Source: Micromonospora zingiberis
Lineage (GTDB): Bacteria > Actinomycetota > Actinomycetes > Mycobacteriales > Micromonosporaceae
Length of the DNA stretch: 64,000 bases
Direction: 5' to 3'
Assembly: GCF_004331455.1 (NCBI RefSeq)
Contig: NZ_SJJR01000001.1
Location: 372,001-436,000 of the forward strand
Below are positions 45,817-53,904 of the stretch, one piece after another (positions within the stretch are counted from its first letter, which is position 1; every line of letters begins with the position of its first letter). The position numbers and the translations under genes were made by a program. The notes beneath the pieces are model-generated. The model saw only the letters and a program-made list of their open reading frames with translations, did not search any database and was not told the DNA's origin.

Positions 45817-47118
45817 ATGAGACTGCGCAGGACGCTGATCGCCAGCGCCGCGGCGCTGGCGCTCGGCCTGTCCGGCACGGCCTATGCCGCGGCCAGCGAC
45901 CGGGGCGGTGCCGGCGGCATCACCAGCATCACCCCCATCACCACCGTCTACACCTACGGTCAGAAGGTGTCGGCCGTGGCCGTCGAGTACCCGACGACGG
46001 TCAACCCGCGCACCCTGGACAACTCGACCTTCTCGGTGTCCGACACGAAGTACAACTTCCGCTTCAACCCGATCGACGACCTGCCCAAGCTGGCCGAGCG
46101 GAAGGTCACCCACACCTACACCAACAGCGCGCCGACCACCCGATCCGACCGCCGGTCGGCACCGGGCCGGTACGTCATCGTCGAGTTGGACCCGGACGAG
46201 AACCTCGGCTGGACGGTCATCCTCTCCAAGTGCCCGACCTTCCTCTGCCACGTCAAGGTGAACGAGGACCTGCCGACCCAGGTGGTACAGCGCAAGGACG
46301 TCCACGCGCAGCCGGGCAACGGCCAGGGCAAGGGCCCGGTGCTGGCCAAGGCGGCGCCGAAGACCTCGCACCGGGTCACCGAGAAGGCCGTCAACCTGCT
46401 CGTCGACGACTTCGAGTACGGCTCGTACCTCAGCGGTGGCATGGTGCTGCCGTACCACTACCACCTGCCGAAGAACTACCAGCCCGGTAAGAAGTACCCG
46501 CTGATGGTGGTCCTGCCCGGTCACGGGATGGGCTGGGACGGCGACAACCTGGGCGTACAGATCGCCGCCGACATTCCGGCGACGGCCTGGCTCCAGTCGA
46601 GCTGGACCGGCAGCACCGAGGATGTCATCGTGCTGGCTCCGCAGAACCAGCGGGTGGGCCTGCCCGCCGAGGGTGACCTGCTGATCAGGCTGGTCGAGCA
46701 GTTCGTCAAGGACTACTCGGTGGACACCGGCCGGGTGTACGCCACCACCGTCTCGTACGGCTCGCGTCTGCTGTGGGAGGCGTTCGCCAAGCGTCCGGAC
46801 CTGTTCACCGCCGGCCTGGTCACCGGTGGCTTCCAGGTCAGCGCCAGCCAGGCGACGGCCATCGCCGCCGGCGAGGTGCCGCTCTGGATCACCCACGGCG
46901 TCAACGACCACCTGCTCAACATCTCGCTGGCGCGCAATTCCCAGGCCGCGTTGCGGTCGGCGTACGAGGCACGGGGCAAGTCGCCCGAGCAGATCGCCGA
47001 GCTGCTGCGCTACACGGAGTACGGCAACGAGGCGTTCTCGCTGCCCGACTACCACGCGGCCTACGGCCCGACGTACGAGGACAGCAGCATCCTGCAGTGG
47101 CTGCTGGCTCAGCGGTGA
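45817..47118 (+). CDS. Secreted alpha/beta-hydrolase (esterase) with N-terminal Ig-like domain
   Basis: The protein has 433 residues, with GAAGGAGGATCG before the ATG. A signal peptide ends near AYAAA (residue 26). Residues about 30-165 form a beta-rich domain like the Ig-like N-terminal domain of some CE1 and PHB-depolymerase-type esterases. The hydrolase domain (about 190-433) has LMVVLPGHGMGWDGDN as oxyanion-hole region, the nucleophile elbow ATTVSYGSR, HGVNDHLL and a histidine in DYHAAYG. The elbow reads T-x-S-x-G, so the usual first glycine is threonine. The substrate is unknown; a carbohydrate ester is plausible given the neighbours. Confidence 0.7.
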   Translation: MRLRRTLIASAAALALGLSGTAYAAASDRGGAGGITSITPITTVYTYGQKVSAVAVEYPTTVNPRTLDNSTFSVSDTKYNFRFNPIDDLPKLAERKVTHTYTNSAPTTRSDRRSAPGRYVIVELDPDENLGWTVILSKCPTFLCHVKVNEDLPTQVVQRKDVHAQPGNGQGKGPVLAKAAPKTSHRVTEKAVNLLVDDFEYGSYLSGGMVLPYHYHLPKNYQPGKKYPLMVVLPGHGMGWDGDNLGVQIAADIPATAWLQSSWTGSTEDVIVLAPQNQRVGLPAEGDLLIRLVEQFVKDYSVDTGRVYATTVSYGSRLLWEAFAKRPDLFTAGLVTGGFQVSASQATAIAAGEVPLWITHGVNDHLLNISLARNSQAALRSAYEARGKSPEQIAELLRYTEYGNEAFSLPDYHAAYGPTYEDSSILQWLLAQR

Positions 47119-47147
47119 CGAACCGGGTGACCGGAGTGTCCTGACAC

Positions 47148-47220
47148 GGCTCGCCGGCCGCACCAGGTGGTGCGGCCGGCGAGCCCGGGGGTACCGGGCC
47201 CGCGCACCAGCGCGGGCCCG
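47148..47220. terminator. Pair of strong hairpins between convergent esterase and GH95 genes
   Basis: Bases 47148-47185 form a perfect hairpin (18-bp arms beginning GGCTCGCCGGCC). Bases 47195-47204 pair with 47211-47220 (CGGGCCCGCG/CGCGGGCCCG, loop CACCAG). One serves each direction, or both act bidirectionally. Confidence 0.8.
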
Positions 47221-47235
47221 TTCGCGTGTCTGGCG

Positions 47236-50235
47236 TCAGGCCCCGATCGCGATGGCGAAGATGTGCATGGTCGGTACGCCGGCGGCGGGCCGCGCGCTGA
47301 TGTTGGGCAGTTCGATCCGGGCGACCGCCTTGTTCTGCAACGCCACCCCGACGTAGTAGACGCAGGCAGCAGTGTTCTGCCGCTGGTTGCCGGGCCGGTT
47401 CTGGTACGCCATCACGATGGCGGCGGTGGCACCGGCGTGCGGTCCGCCGTACCAGTCGGGGGTGCTCAGGGTGAAGCTCTGCCGGGTGCCGTCGGCGTAG
47501 ACCACGGTGGCGGTGCCCGAGACGGCACCGTACGTGCCGGTCGCGAGGAAACCGAGGGTGCGTCCGGTGCCGGTCACGCTGATCGACTGTCCGGAGGCGA
47601 TGGCGTTGTCGGCACCACCCGGGGCGACGTTGGGCCAGCGGAAGTTCACCCCGTTGCGACTCACCGTACTGCCCGGGGTGACCCCGGCCTGGGCCAGGGC
47701 CTGGGCGGAGAGGGTGGCCCCGTTGCCGTCGAAGTTCCCGGCGCCGGTGTTGGTGTCGTTGGTGGTGCTGACGTTGGTGAAGCTCCGCTCCAAGGTGGGT
47801 GGGGTGGGAACGGTGCCGGAGCCGGTGGCCCGGTAGGTGCGCCCGGCCGCGACGGTGACCTCGATGAGGTCGGACTCGATCCGGGTGGTCCGGGCCGCCG
47901 AGCCGTCGGCGGTGTCGACCACGGTGAAGGTGCCGGTGAACATCCGGCCCCGCAGGCGCACCGTGCCGGCCCGGTCCGGCCGGACGAGGATCTCGCTGGC
48001 CTGGCCGTTGCTCCAGGTGATGCCGACGGTGTGCCCGCCCCGGCCCCGCAGGCCGCTGACCCGTCCGCTGGGCCAGGCCGTCGGCAGTGCCGGTAGCAGG
48101 TGCAGTTCGTTGGCGTGGCTTTGTAGCAGCATTTCGGCGATGCCGGCGGTGGCGCCGAAGTTGCCGTCGATCTGGAACGGTGGGTGCAGGTCGAACATGT
48201 TGGGGGCGAGGCGGGCGGGGGTGGCGAGGTAGCGGATCAGGTCGTGGGCGCGGTTGCCCTCTTCCATCCGGGCCCAGAAGTTGATTTTCCAGGCCAGGGA
48301 CCAGCCGGTGCCGTCGTCGCCACGGATCTCCAACGTGCGCCGGGCGGCTTCGAAGAGCAGCGGGGTGCCGCGTTTGGTGATCTGGTTGCTGGGGGCCAGG
48401 CCGTAGAGGTGGGAGATGTGCCGGTGGGTGCGTTCGGTTTCCACCCAGTCGTACAGCCACTCCATGATGTTGCCGCGCGAGCCGATCCGGGTCGGGGCGA
48501 GCCGGTCCCGGGTGGCTCTTACCTGGGCGCGGAAGGTGGCATCGACGTTGAGCAGCTCACTGGCCCGCGCGCAGCCGTCGAAGAGATCCCGCAGGATCTG
48601 GTTGTCCATCGTGGGGCCGGCGCAGACGCTGGCGTTGGCGTGGTGGCCGATCTCCGGCGAGTTGGAGGGGTTGGTGACCAGGTAGCCGAGATTGGGTTCG
48701 GTGACGAGGGTGTCGAGGAAGAACTGGGCGGCGCCCTTCATCGCGGGGTAGTTGGCCCGGAGGAATTCGAGGTCGCCGGTGAACAGGTAGTGGTCCCAGA
48801 TCATGGTGGCCAGCCAGGCGCCGCCGGTCTGCCACATGCCCCAGAACGCGCCGTCGACCACGGAGGTGGCCCGCCAGGCGTCGGTGTTGTGGTGGGTGAC
48901 CCAGCCGCCGGCGCCGTACTGCACCTGGGCGGTGCGGGCCCCGGCGACCGAAAGGTCTCTGATCATGTCGAAGACCGGCGCGTGGCACTCCGACAGGTTC
49001 GTGGTGTTGGCCGGCCAGTAGTTCATCGGCAGGTTGGCGTTGATGGTGTACTTCGAGTCCCAGGCCGGGGTCAGCGAGTCGTTCCAGATGCCCTGGAGGT
49101 TCGCCGGCTGGGTACCGGGCCGGGAGGACGCGATCAGCAGGTACCGGCCGAACTGGAACAACAGCGCGGAGAACTGCGGATCGTTGACCGTGTTGTGCTG
49201 CGCGATGCGGACGTCGGTGGGCTGGTCCGCGGCGGAGGTACGCCCCAGGTCGAGACTCACCCGGTTGAACAGGGTCTGGTAGTCGGCCACGTGCCGGGCG
49301 CGCAGCTGGTCGTAGCTGCTGGCCCGGGCCGCGGTGAGATGCCGGCGCGCGATGCCCTGGTAGTCGCCACCGACGTTGCGGTAGTTGACGTAGCTGGAGC
49401 CGATCGAGATCAGCAGGGTCACGCTGTTGGCGCCGGTGACCCGCAACGTGCCGCCGGAACTGGTCACGGTGCCGCCGCTCACGGTGGCGTGCGCCAGGGC
49501 GAGGAACCGGACGGCGCCGGTGACGCCCTCCTGGTTGCCGGAGACGCCGTCCAGGGCGATCGTGGACCCGTCCGGGCTGGACACCGTGGTGCGCTGCGGG
49601 CTGTCGAAGGTGGCGGTGAAGGTGATCGAGCCGGTCCGGTCGGCGGTCAGCCGCATCGCGATGATCTGGTCCGGCGCGCTGGCGAACACCTCCCGCTGGT
49701 GGCGCACCCCGTTCACCACGTACGAGCAGGAGGTGGTCGCGGTGGTCAGGTCCAGTTGCCGCTCGTACTGGGAGGCGCTGCCCGAGGGGAAGGCCAACCG
49801 AAGGTTGCCGACGGTCTGGTAGGCCAACTGCCCGCCCGGGTTGCCGATCATGTTCTGGTTGATCAGATCCTGGGCCTGGGTCCACTGGTTGGCGAAGACC
49901 AGCCGCCGGATCTCCGCGAGCGCGCCCAGTCCTCTGGGGTTGCTCGGGTCGTGCGGTCCGCCAGCCCAGACGGTGTCCTCGTTGAGCTGTAGTCGTTCGG
50001 TGTCGGTGTTGCCGAACACCATGGCGCCGAGTCGGCCGTTGCCGATCGGTAGTGCACGGAGCCAGTCGGTGCCGGCGGCCCGGTCGTACCAGAGCGCCAG
50101 GTCGCCGGCCGCCAGCACCTGTGGTGGTGCCACCGAGTCGGCTCGGGCGATCGCGGTCCACGGCAGCGGCAGCAGGGCGCCACCGGCACCCGCCGCGCCG
50201 ATCTTGAGGGCCTGCCGTCGGGTCAGGTCTGACAT
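47236..50235 (-). CDS. Secreted GH95 alpha-L-fucosidase (or alpha-L-galactosidase) with C-terminal beta-sandwich
   Basis: The protein has 999 residues from the ATG at 50235 (GGAGGATCG upstream). The N terminus is a Tat signal (TRRQALKIG). The GH95 domain starts with LALWYDRAAGTDWLRALPIGNGRLGAMVFG-type sequence (partly: ALPIGNGRLGAMVFG). It contains LNEDTVWAGGP, INANLPMNYWPANTTNLSEC (the catalytic asparagines), NSPEIGHHANAS (the acid region) and FQIDGNFGATAGIAEML. The last about 170 residues are a separate beta-sandwich (SFTNVSTTNDTNTGAG), probably carbohydrate-binding. Two copies of the GntR-like dyad ACATCWGATGT lie upstream. With GH29 and fuconate genes nearby, fucosidase activity is favoured. 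Confidence 0.9.
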   Translation of the reverse strand: MSDLTRRQALKIGAAGAGGALLPLPWTAIARADSVAPPQVLAAGDLALWYDRAAGTDWLRALPIGNGRLGAMVFGNTDTERLQLNEDTVWAGGPHDPSNPRGLGALAEIRRLVFANQWTQAQDLINQNMIGNPGGQLAYQTVGNLRLAFPSGSASQYERQLDLTTATTSCSYVVNGVRHQREVFASAPDQIIAMRLTADRTGSITFTATFDSPQRTTVSSPDGSTIALDGVSGNQEGVTGAVRFLALAHATVSGGTVTSSGGTLRVTGANSVTLLISIGSSYVNYRNVGGDYQGIARRHLTAARASSYDQLRARHVADYQTLFNRVSLDLGRTSAADQPTDVRIAQHNTVNDPQFSALLFQFGRYLLIASSRPGTQPANLQGIWNDSLTPAWDSKYTINANLPMNYWPANTTNLSECHAPVFDMIRDLSVAGARTAQVQYGAGGWVTHHNTDAWRATSVVDGAFWGMWQTGGAWLATMIWDHYLFTGDLEFLRANYPAMKGAAQFFLDTLVTEPNLGYLVTNPSNSPEIGHHANASVCAGPTMDNQILRDLFDGCARASELLNVDATFRAQVRATRDRLAPTRIGSRGNIMEWLYDWVETERTHRHISHLYGLAPSNQITKRGTPLLFEAARRTLEIRGDDGTGWSLAWKINFWARMEEGNRAHDLIRYLATPARLAPNMFDLHPPFQIDGNFGATAGIAEMLLQSHANELHLLPALPTAWPSGRVSGLRGRGGHTVGITWSNGQASEILVRPDRAGTVRLRGRMFTGTFTVVDTADGSAARTTRIESDLIEVTVAAGRTYRATGSGTVPTPPTLERSFTNVSTTNDTNTGAGNFDGNGATLSAQALAQAGVTPGSTVSRNGVNFRWPNVAPGGADNAIASGQSISVTGTGRTLGFLATGTYGAVSGTATVVYADGTRQSFTLSTPDWYGGPHAGATAAIVMAYQNRPGNQRQNTAACVYYVGVALQNKAVARIELPNISARPAAGVPTMHIFAIAIGA

Positions 50236-50368
50236 CGATCCTCCAACCGGTGACCGATCTCGGCCACCCGAAGCGCGGGAACTATGAAGAGCCAATTTCT
50301 GAATCAGCCCGTCGGAGCCAGCCGCGGCCGCAATGCGTCAGGTCGCCGGTAGCCTGCGAAACAGGCAG

Positions 50369-50550
50369 ACATCTGATGTGTTTCGCGAATGTTACTCCCG
50401 CTCGACTCGATGGGCAATGGTCGATACCTGCCGGTCACAGGGCCAACAAATTACCTGGAAGTCGCGGGTTTCCGGGCAGCCGGAGGCGGTCCGCCGGGGC
50501 GCGCGGAGGCGCCGACAGACCGGTGACCATCGGGGCTAGACATCAGATGT
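50369..50550 (-). promoter_or_regulatory. Two ACATCWGATGT dyads upstream of GH95
   Basis: ACATCTGATGT at 50369-50379 and its reverse complement ACATCAGATGT at 50540-50550 lie in the 345-bp gap before GH95. They match the ACGTCGGACGT dyad in the gntR/mutarotase divergent region as ACRTCNGAYGT, so a FadR-type GntR protein may control both. Apart from these dyads I see nothing in the gap. Confidence 0.6.
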
Positions 50551-50580
50551 GAACGGATGCCTCCCGGGCGTCAAGGCTGA

Positions 50581-51057
50581 TCAGTCGTCGCCTCCCGGCC
50601 TGGCCGCGACAGCGCGACCGGGATGGTGTGTCGGTCCGATTTGGGCCAGCCGGTCGAGGGCGGCGGCGCGGAGTACGGCCGGTTCGTCCACGGCCAGCCG
50701 GCGTACGTGCTCGGCGATCAGCTCGGGTATCCGGTAGCGAGTGCCGCGCTGGACGATCAGGTCGCGCTGGCTCAGCTCAGCCAGGGCACGTCGGGCGTGC
50801 ACGAGGGTCAGGTTGCCCAGCGCCGCGGCGGCGCGCACGTCGAAGTCCGGGCCCGGGTGCAGGCCGAGATACCGCAACAGCCGCCGCGTACCGGCGGGCA
50901 GATCGCGGTACGAGAGGTCGAAGGCGGCGGCCACGGCCACCTCTTCCCTACTCGGTTCGAGGTACTGACGGCGCGTACGATCGGCCTGCTCGGCAGGGTC
51001 GACGATGGTGCGCCTGGACGCGTGTGCCGCGTACCTCATCCGGCCGGTCAGCCGCAT
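50581..51057 (-). pseudogene. Remnant of a SARP/STAND (NB-ARC) regulator, 158 codons
   Basis: A good ribosome site (AAGGGGGATCC) precedes the ATG at 51057, so the piece may be translated. The sequence SYRDLPAGTRRLLRYLGLHPG and the following ARRALAELSQRDLIVQRG and YRIPELIAEHVRRLA are the winged-helix segment that follows the NB-ARC ATPase in AfsR-like regulators. The P-loop, the DNA-binding domain and the TPR region are all missing. Full proteins are 600-1100 residues, so this is probably a decayed fragment. A new function as a small protein cannot be excluded. Confidence 0.65.
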
Positions 51058-51075
51058 GGATCCCCCTTCTAGCGG

Positions 51076-51119
51076 CGGGAATCCGGGGGTGGCCTCCGGA
51101 TTCCCGAAGCCACCCCCGG
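51076..51119 (-). terminator. Two overlapping, mutually exclusive hairpins after the CE1/trefoil gene
   Basis: CGGGAATCCGG (51076-51086) pairs perfectly with 51096-51106. Alternatively CCGGGGGTGGC (51083-51093) pairs perfectly with 51109-51119. The stems share bases, so only one can form at a time. They lie 60-100 bp past the esterase stop and just upstream of the regulator remnant. Confidence 0.65.
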
Positions 51120-51176
51120 CCCTTGCCGGTCAGCCGAGTGCCGAATGGCGCCGATGTGCACCGACGCCGGTCAGGT

Positions 51177-52559
51177 TCAGATCGCGGTGATGGTCCACTG
51201 CAGGTTCGGGCTGCCGTCCGGCGCCCACAGCTTGACCCGCGAGCCGACGGTGGTGTCGCCGCCGGAGTCCAGCGCCGTGCCGGTGCCCCGGTTGATCACC
51301 TGGTACCGGCCATTGCCCAGGTCGGTCAATCGCCACTGTTGGTTCACGTGGCCGTTCCACGGCGCCTGCACCGCGGTCGCTCCGTTGCTGGCGTCGCCCC
51401 AGCTGTCGGCCACCATCCCGTTGGTGCGGTTGACCAGCCGGTAGAAGCCGCCGCCGGAGTCGACGAGCTGCCACTGCAGGTTCGAGTTCCCGTTGTAGCT
51501 CCACTGCTTCAACATCGACTGGGTCGGCACGGATCCGCCGCTGTCCAGGGACAGGCCGGTGGCGACGTTGGTGATCCTCGCCCAGCCGGTGGGGATGCCG
51601 CCGTTGCCCGGCGGCGGAGTGGTGCCACCGAACTGGGTGAAGAAGTTCCACGTCTCGCCGGGCAGCCAGGTCCGCGAGCCGCTGTCGCCCGGCGCGCCGT
51701 CCTGCGGCGCGGCGATGTGACCGCCGTCGAAGGCGGCCCAGACCACCGGGTAGCCGGCCCGGCAGCCGGAGTAGGTGGTGGTGCGGTGGGTGAGGCTGCC
51801 CTGCGCCGGCTCCGGCGGATTCTGGGCGGTGCAGCCGTTGTTGCGGACGAACCGGTCTCGCAGCGCCCGCCCGGAGGTGATGTTGTCGCTGATGCCGTGG
51901 GCACCGAAGTACGCGATCGGCTGGCTGCCGCCGCTGCATCCGCTGAGTTCCCGTGGGGCGCCGTAGACGGCGACCGCCCGGAAGACGTTCGCCCGGGCAC
52001 AGGCCAGTGCGTAGCTCATCGCGCCGCCGTAGCTGAACCCGACCGCGAAGCGCTGGGTCGTCTCCACGCAGAGGGCCTGCTCGATCACCCGCAGCATGTC
52101 GTCGACGAAGGTGACGTCCTCGCCGCCGGCGTTGGCCCAGCCGTTGCCGAGGCCCTGCGGCGCGACGAAGATCGCGCTGTTGTTCGCCAGCCGCTGGAGC
52201 CCGTAGTACGACCACACGTCCCGTTGCACGGTCTGGCCGGTGTCCACGTCGACGGCGGTGCCGCCCCACCAGTGGAACCCGAACACCAGCCGGTACGGAT
52301 TGTTGTTGTTGTAGTTTCCGGGCAGCCGGAGGATGAAGCTGCGGCTCTTGCCGTTGCTCTGGATGGTGTGGGTGCCGCTGTTCAGGCCCGGAGCCCGGCC
52401 GCAGCCGGCGGTCGCGGCCAAGGTGCCCACGTCAGCGGTCACGGTGGCCGCGCCGGTGGTCGGTGCGGCGGCGGCCGGAGCCGGCTGCAGCGCCGCGCCG
52501 GCCAGGGTCAGTGCGAGCAGGACGGCCACCGGTCGGTAGAGGGATCTACGCGTCAACAT
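51177..52559 (-). CDS. Secreted CE1-type esterase (feruloyl/acetylxylan) with C-terminal beta-trefoil
   Basis: The protein has 460 residues from the ATG at 52559, with GGGGAG upstream. A signal peptide ends near residue 32. The hydrolase domain (about 50-310) opens with CGRAPGLNSGTHTI and contains LVFGFHWWGG, the nucleophile elbow VGFSYGGAMSYA, HGISDNIT and the histidine in DGGHIAAPQ, the pattern of LpqC-type CE1 feruloyl esterases. A ricin trefoil fills about 325-460 with three QW-type repeats. Translation is probably coupled to an 18-codon leader ORF. A promoter with LacI-type operator lies about 540 bp upstream. Confidence 0.85.
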   Translation of the reverse strand: MLTRRSLYRPVAVLLALTLAGAALQPAPAAAAPTTGAATVTADVGTLAATAGCGRAPGLNSGTHTIQSNGKSRSFILRLPGNYNNNNPYRLVFGFHWWGGTAVDVDTGQTVQRDVWSYYGLQRLANNSAIFVAPQGLGNGWANAGGEDVTFVDDMLRVIEQALCVETTQRFAVGFSYGGAMSYALACARANVFRAVAVYGAPRELSGCSGGSQPIAYFGAHGISDNITSGRALRDRFVRNNGCTAQNPPEPAQGSLTHRTTTYSGCRAGYPVVWAAFDGGHIAAPQDGAPGDSGSRTWLPGETWNFFTQFGGTTPPPGNGGIPTGWARITNVATGLSLDSGGSVPTQSMLKQWSYNGNSNLQWQLVDSGGGFYRLVNRTNGMVADSWGDASNGATAVQAPWNGHVNQQWRLTDLGNGRYQVINRGTGTALDSGGDTTVGSRVKLWAPDGSPNLQWTITAI

Positions 52560-52609
52560 CTCGCGGCTCCCCTCGCTTCGAGGCCGGGTCGGTACGTTCG
52601 CAGGCGCAT
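52553..52609 (-). CDS. 18-residue leader peptide overlapping the esterase start
   Basis: A strong ribosome site (AAAGGAGATCC) precedes an ATG at 52609. The ORF reads MRLRTYRPGLEARGAARC and stops with a TGA at 52555-52553, inside the first codons of the esterase (its ATG is at 52559-52557). The 7-bp overlap means ribosomes finishing the leader end on the esterase start. This fits translational coupling or a regulatory leader. No similar leader was found before other genes here. Confidence 0.6.
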   Translation of the reverse strand: MRLRTYRPGLEARGAARC

Positions 52610-53142
52610 GAGGATCTCCTTTCGCGTCTGACGACGCGGGGACGGTGCCAGGCACCGTCGGTGATGGTGTGGACGGCAGCGCCCGAGGACGCTGCCCGGT
52701 GCATGCGCTCGATCGGGGTGGGCGTCGCAAGCCGGGCTCGCCCGGCGGGACGGAGGACGCGGGACACCCGGTCAGCGGTTCGCGGACAGGGGATTCCTCC
52801 CTTCTGGCAACCGGGGTGCAGCTTGGTGGGACCTCGCGAGGGGCGCGCCAGGGTGGCCGGCAACGATGAGCCGCAGGGCCGGCCGGGCGGATGGCTTCGC
52901 CGCCGGAAGCGGCGGCGCAAGTGCCCGGACCCGGCCACGCCTCGTGGCGGTCGGCGAGCCGCCCAACGCCCGCCCTGGTGACGCCGCCGAAAAACGGTCG
53001 AGGCCGGTCACCAGCAACTCGGATGCCCTGCTGGCGGTGCCCGACGGTGTCCGTCGCGGGCGACGAAGGGTGTCATACACCCTTATATCGAAAGATATAA
53101 TGTTATCGATAACATTGCAAGGGCAGGTGGGACATCCACCGC
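52610..53142. other. Long upstream region of the CE1/trefoil esterase
   Basis: No convincing gene is seen in 533 bp. The right end holds three consecutive palindromes and the promoter (53068-53125, listed separately). If transcription starts there, the leader RNA is about 480 nt before the leader peptide; I recognise no known riboswitch in it. Confidence 0.45.
53068..53125 (-). promoter_or_regulatory. Esterase promoter with three consecutive palindromes incl. LacI-type operator
   Basis: GGGTG-TCATA-CACCC (53068-53082), TTATATC-GAAA-GATATAA (53083-53100) and TGTTATCGATAACA (53101-53114) are directly adjacent. Reading leftward, TTGCAA lies just before the LacI-type site and TATCTT 17 bp after it, so the operator fills the spacer. 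The block is an AT-rich island in GC-rich DNA. Confidence 0.7.
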
Positions 53143-53904
53143 TCAGCGGGCGAGCCACCCACCGTCGACCGGGATGATCGCCCCGTGCACGTAGGCCGCC
53201 GCGTCGGAGGCCAGGAAGACGGTGATTCCCGCGAGGTCGTCGGGCCGACCCCAGCGCCCGGCCGGGATCCGCTCCAGGATCGCCTGGTTGCGCTCCGGCT
53301 GCTCGCGTAGCGCCTGGGTGTTGTCGGTACTGATGTAGCCCGGCGCGATGGCGTTGACGTTCACCCCGTGCCGCGCCCACTCGTTGGCCAACGCACGGGT
53401 CAGCCCGGCGACCCCCGACTTCGCGGCGGCGTAGCCGGGCACGGTGATGCCCCCTTGGAAGCTCAGCATCGACGCGGTGAAGATGATCTTTCCGTGGCCA
53501 CGGGCGATCATGCCCCGACCGATCTCGCGGGCGAGCACGAACGGCGCCGAGAGATCGACCTCCAGTACGTGGTCCCAGTCCTCGTCGGCGTGCTCGGCCG
53601 CAGGCGCGCGGCGGATCGTGCCGGCGTTGTTGACCAGGATGTCGACCGGCCGATCCCGCTGGCCGAGCCACTCGGTGAGCGCGCGGACAGCGCCCCGGTC
53701 GGACAGGTCGGCCCGGTACGGCAGGAACGAACGACCATGCGCGCCCACCCGCTCGGCGACCTCGCTGCCGGTCTCCTCCAACGCGGCGCTCACCCCGATC
53801 ACGTCAGCGCCGGCCGCCGCGAGGGCGTCCGCCATCGCCAGGCCGATGCCGCGCCGGCAGCCGGTCACCACGGCCAGCCGGCCGCTGAGGTCGAACAGGC
53901 TCAC
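53143..53904 (-). CDS. SDR oxidoreductase, probable 2-keto-3-deoxy-L-fuconate 4-dehydrogenase
   Basis: The protein has 253 residues; its GTG overlaps the stop of the zinc dehydrogenase gene by 4 bp. TGCRRGIG, NNAG and YAAAK (in PGYAAAKSGVAGLTRALANE) mark a classical NAD(P) SDR of the KduD/2-deoxy-gluconate dehydrogenase type. In the Xanthomonas L-fucose pathway an SDR oxidises 2-keto-3-deoxy-L-fuconate. The operon with mutarotase and fuconate-pathway neighbours makes that the best guess; L-fucose dehydrogenase is the alternative. Confidence 0.8.
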   Translation of the reverse strand: MSLFDLSGRLAVVTGCRRGIGLAMADALAAAGADVIGVSAALEETGSEVAERVGAHGRSFLPYRADLSDRGAVRALTEWLGQRDRPVDILVNNAGTIRRAPAAEHADEDWDHVLEVDLSAPFVLAREIGRGMIARGHGKIIFTASMLSFQGGITVPGYAAAKSGVAGLTRALANEWARHGVNVNAIAPGYISTDNTQALREQPERNQAILERIPAGRWGRPDDLAGITVFLASDAAAYVHGAIIPVDGGWLAR

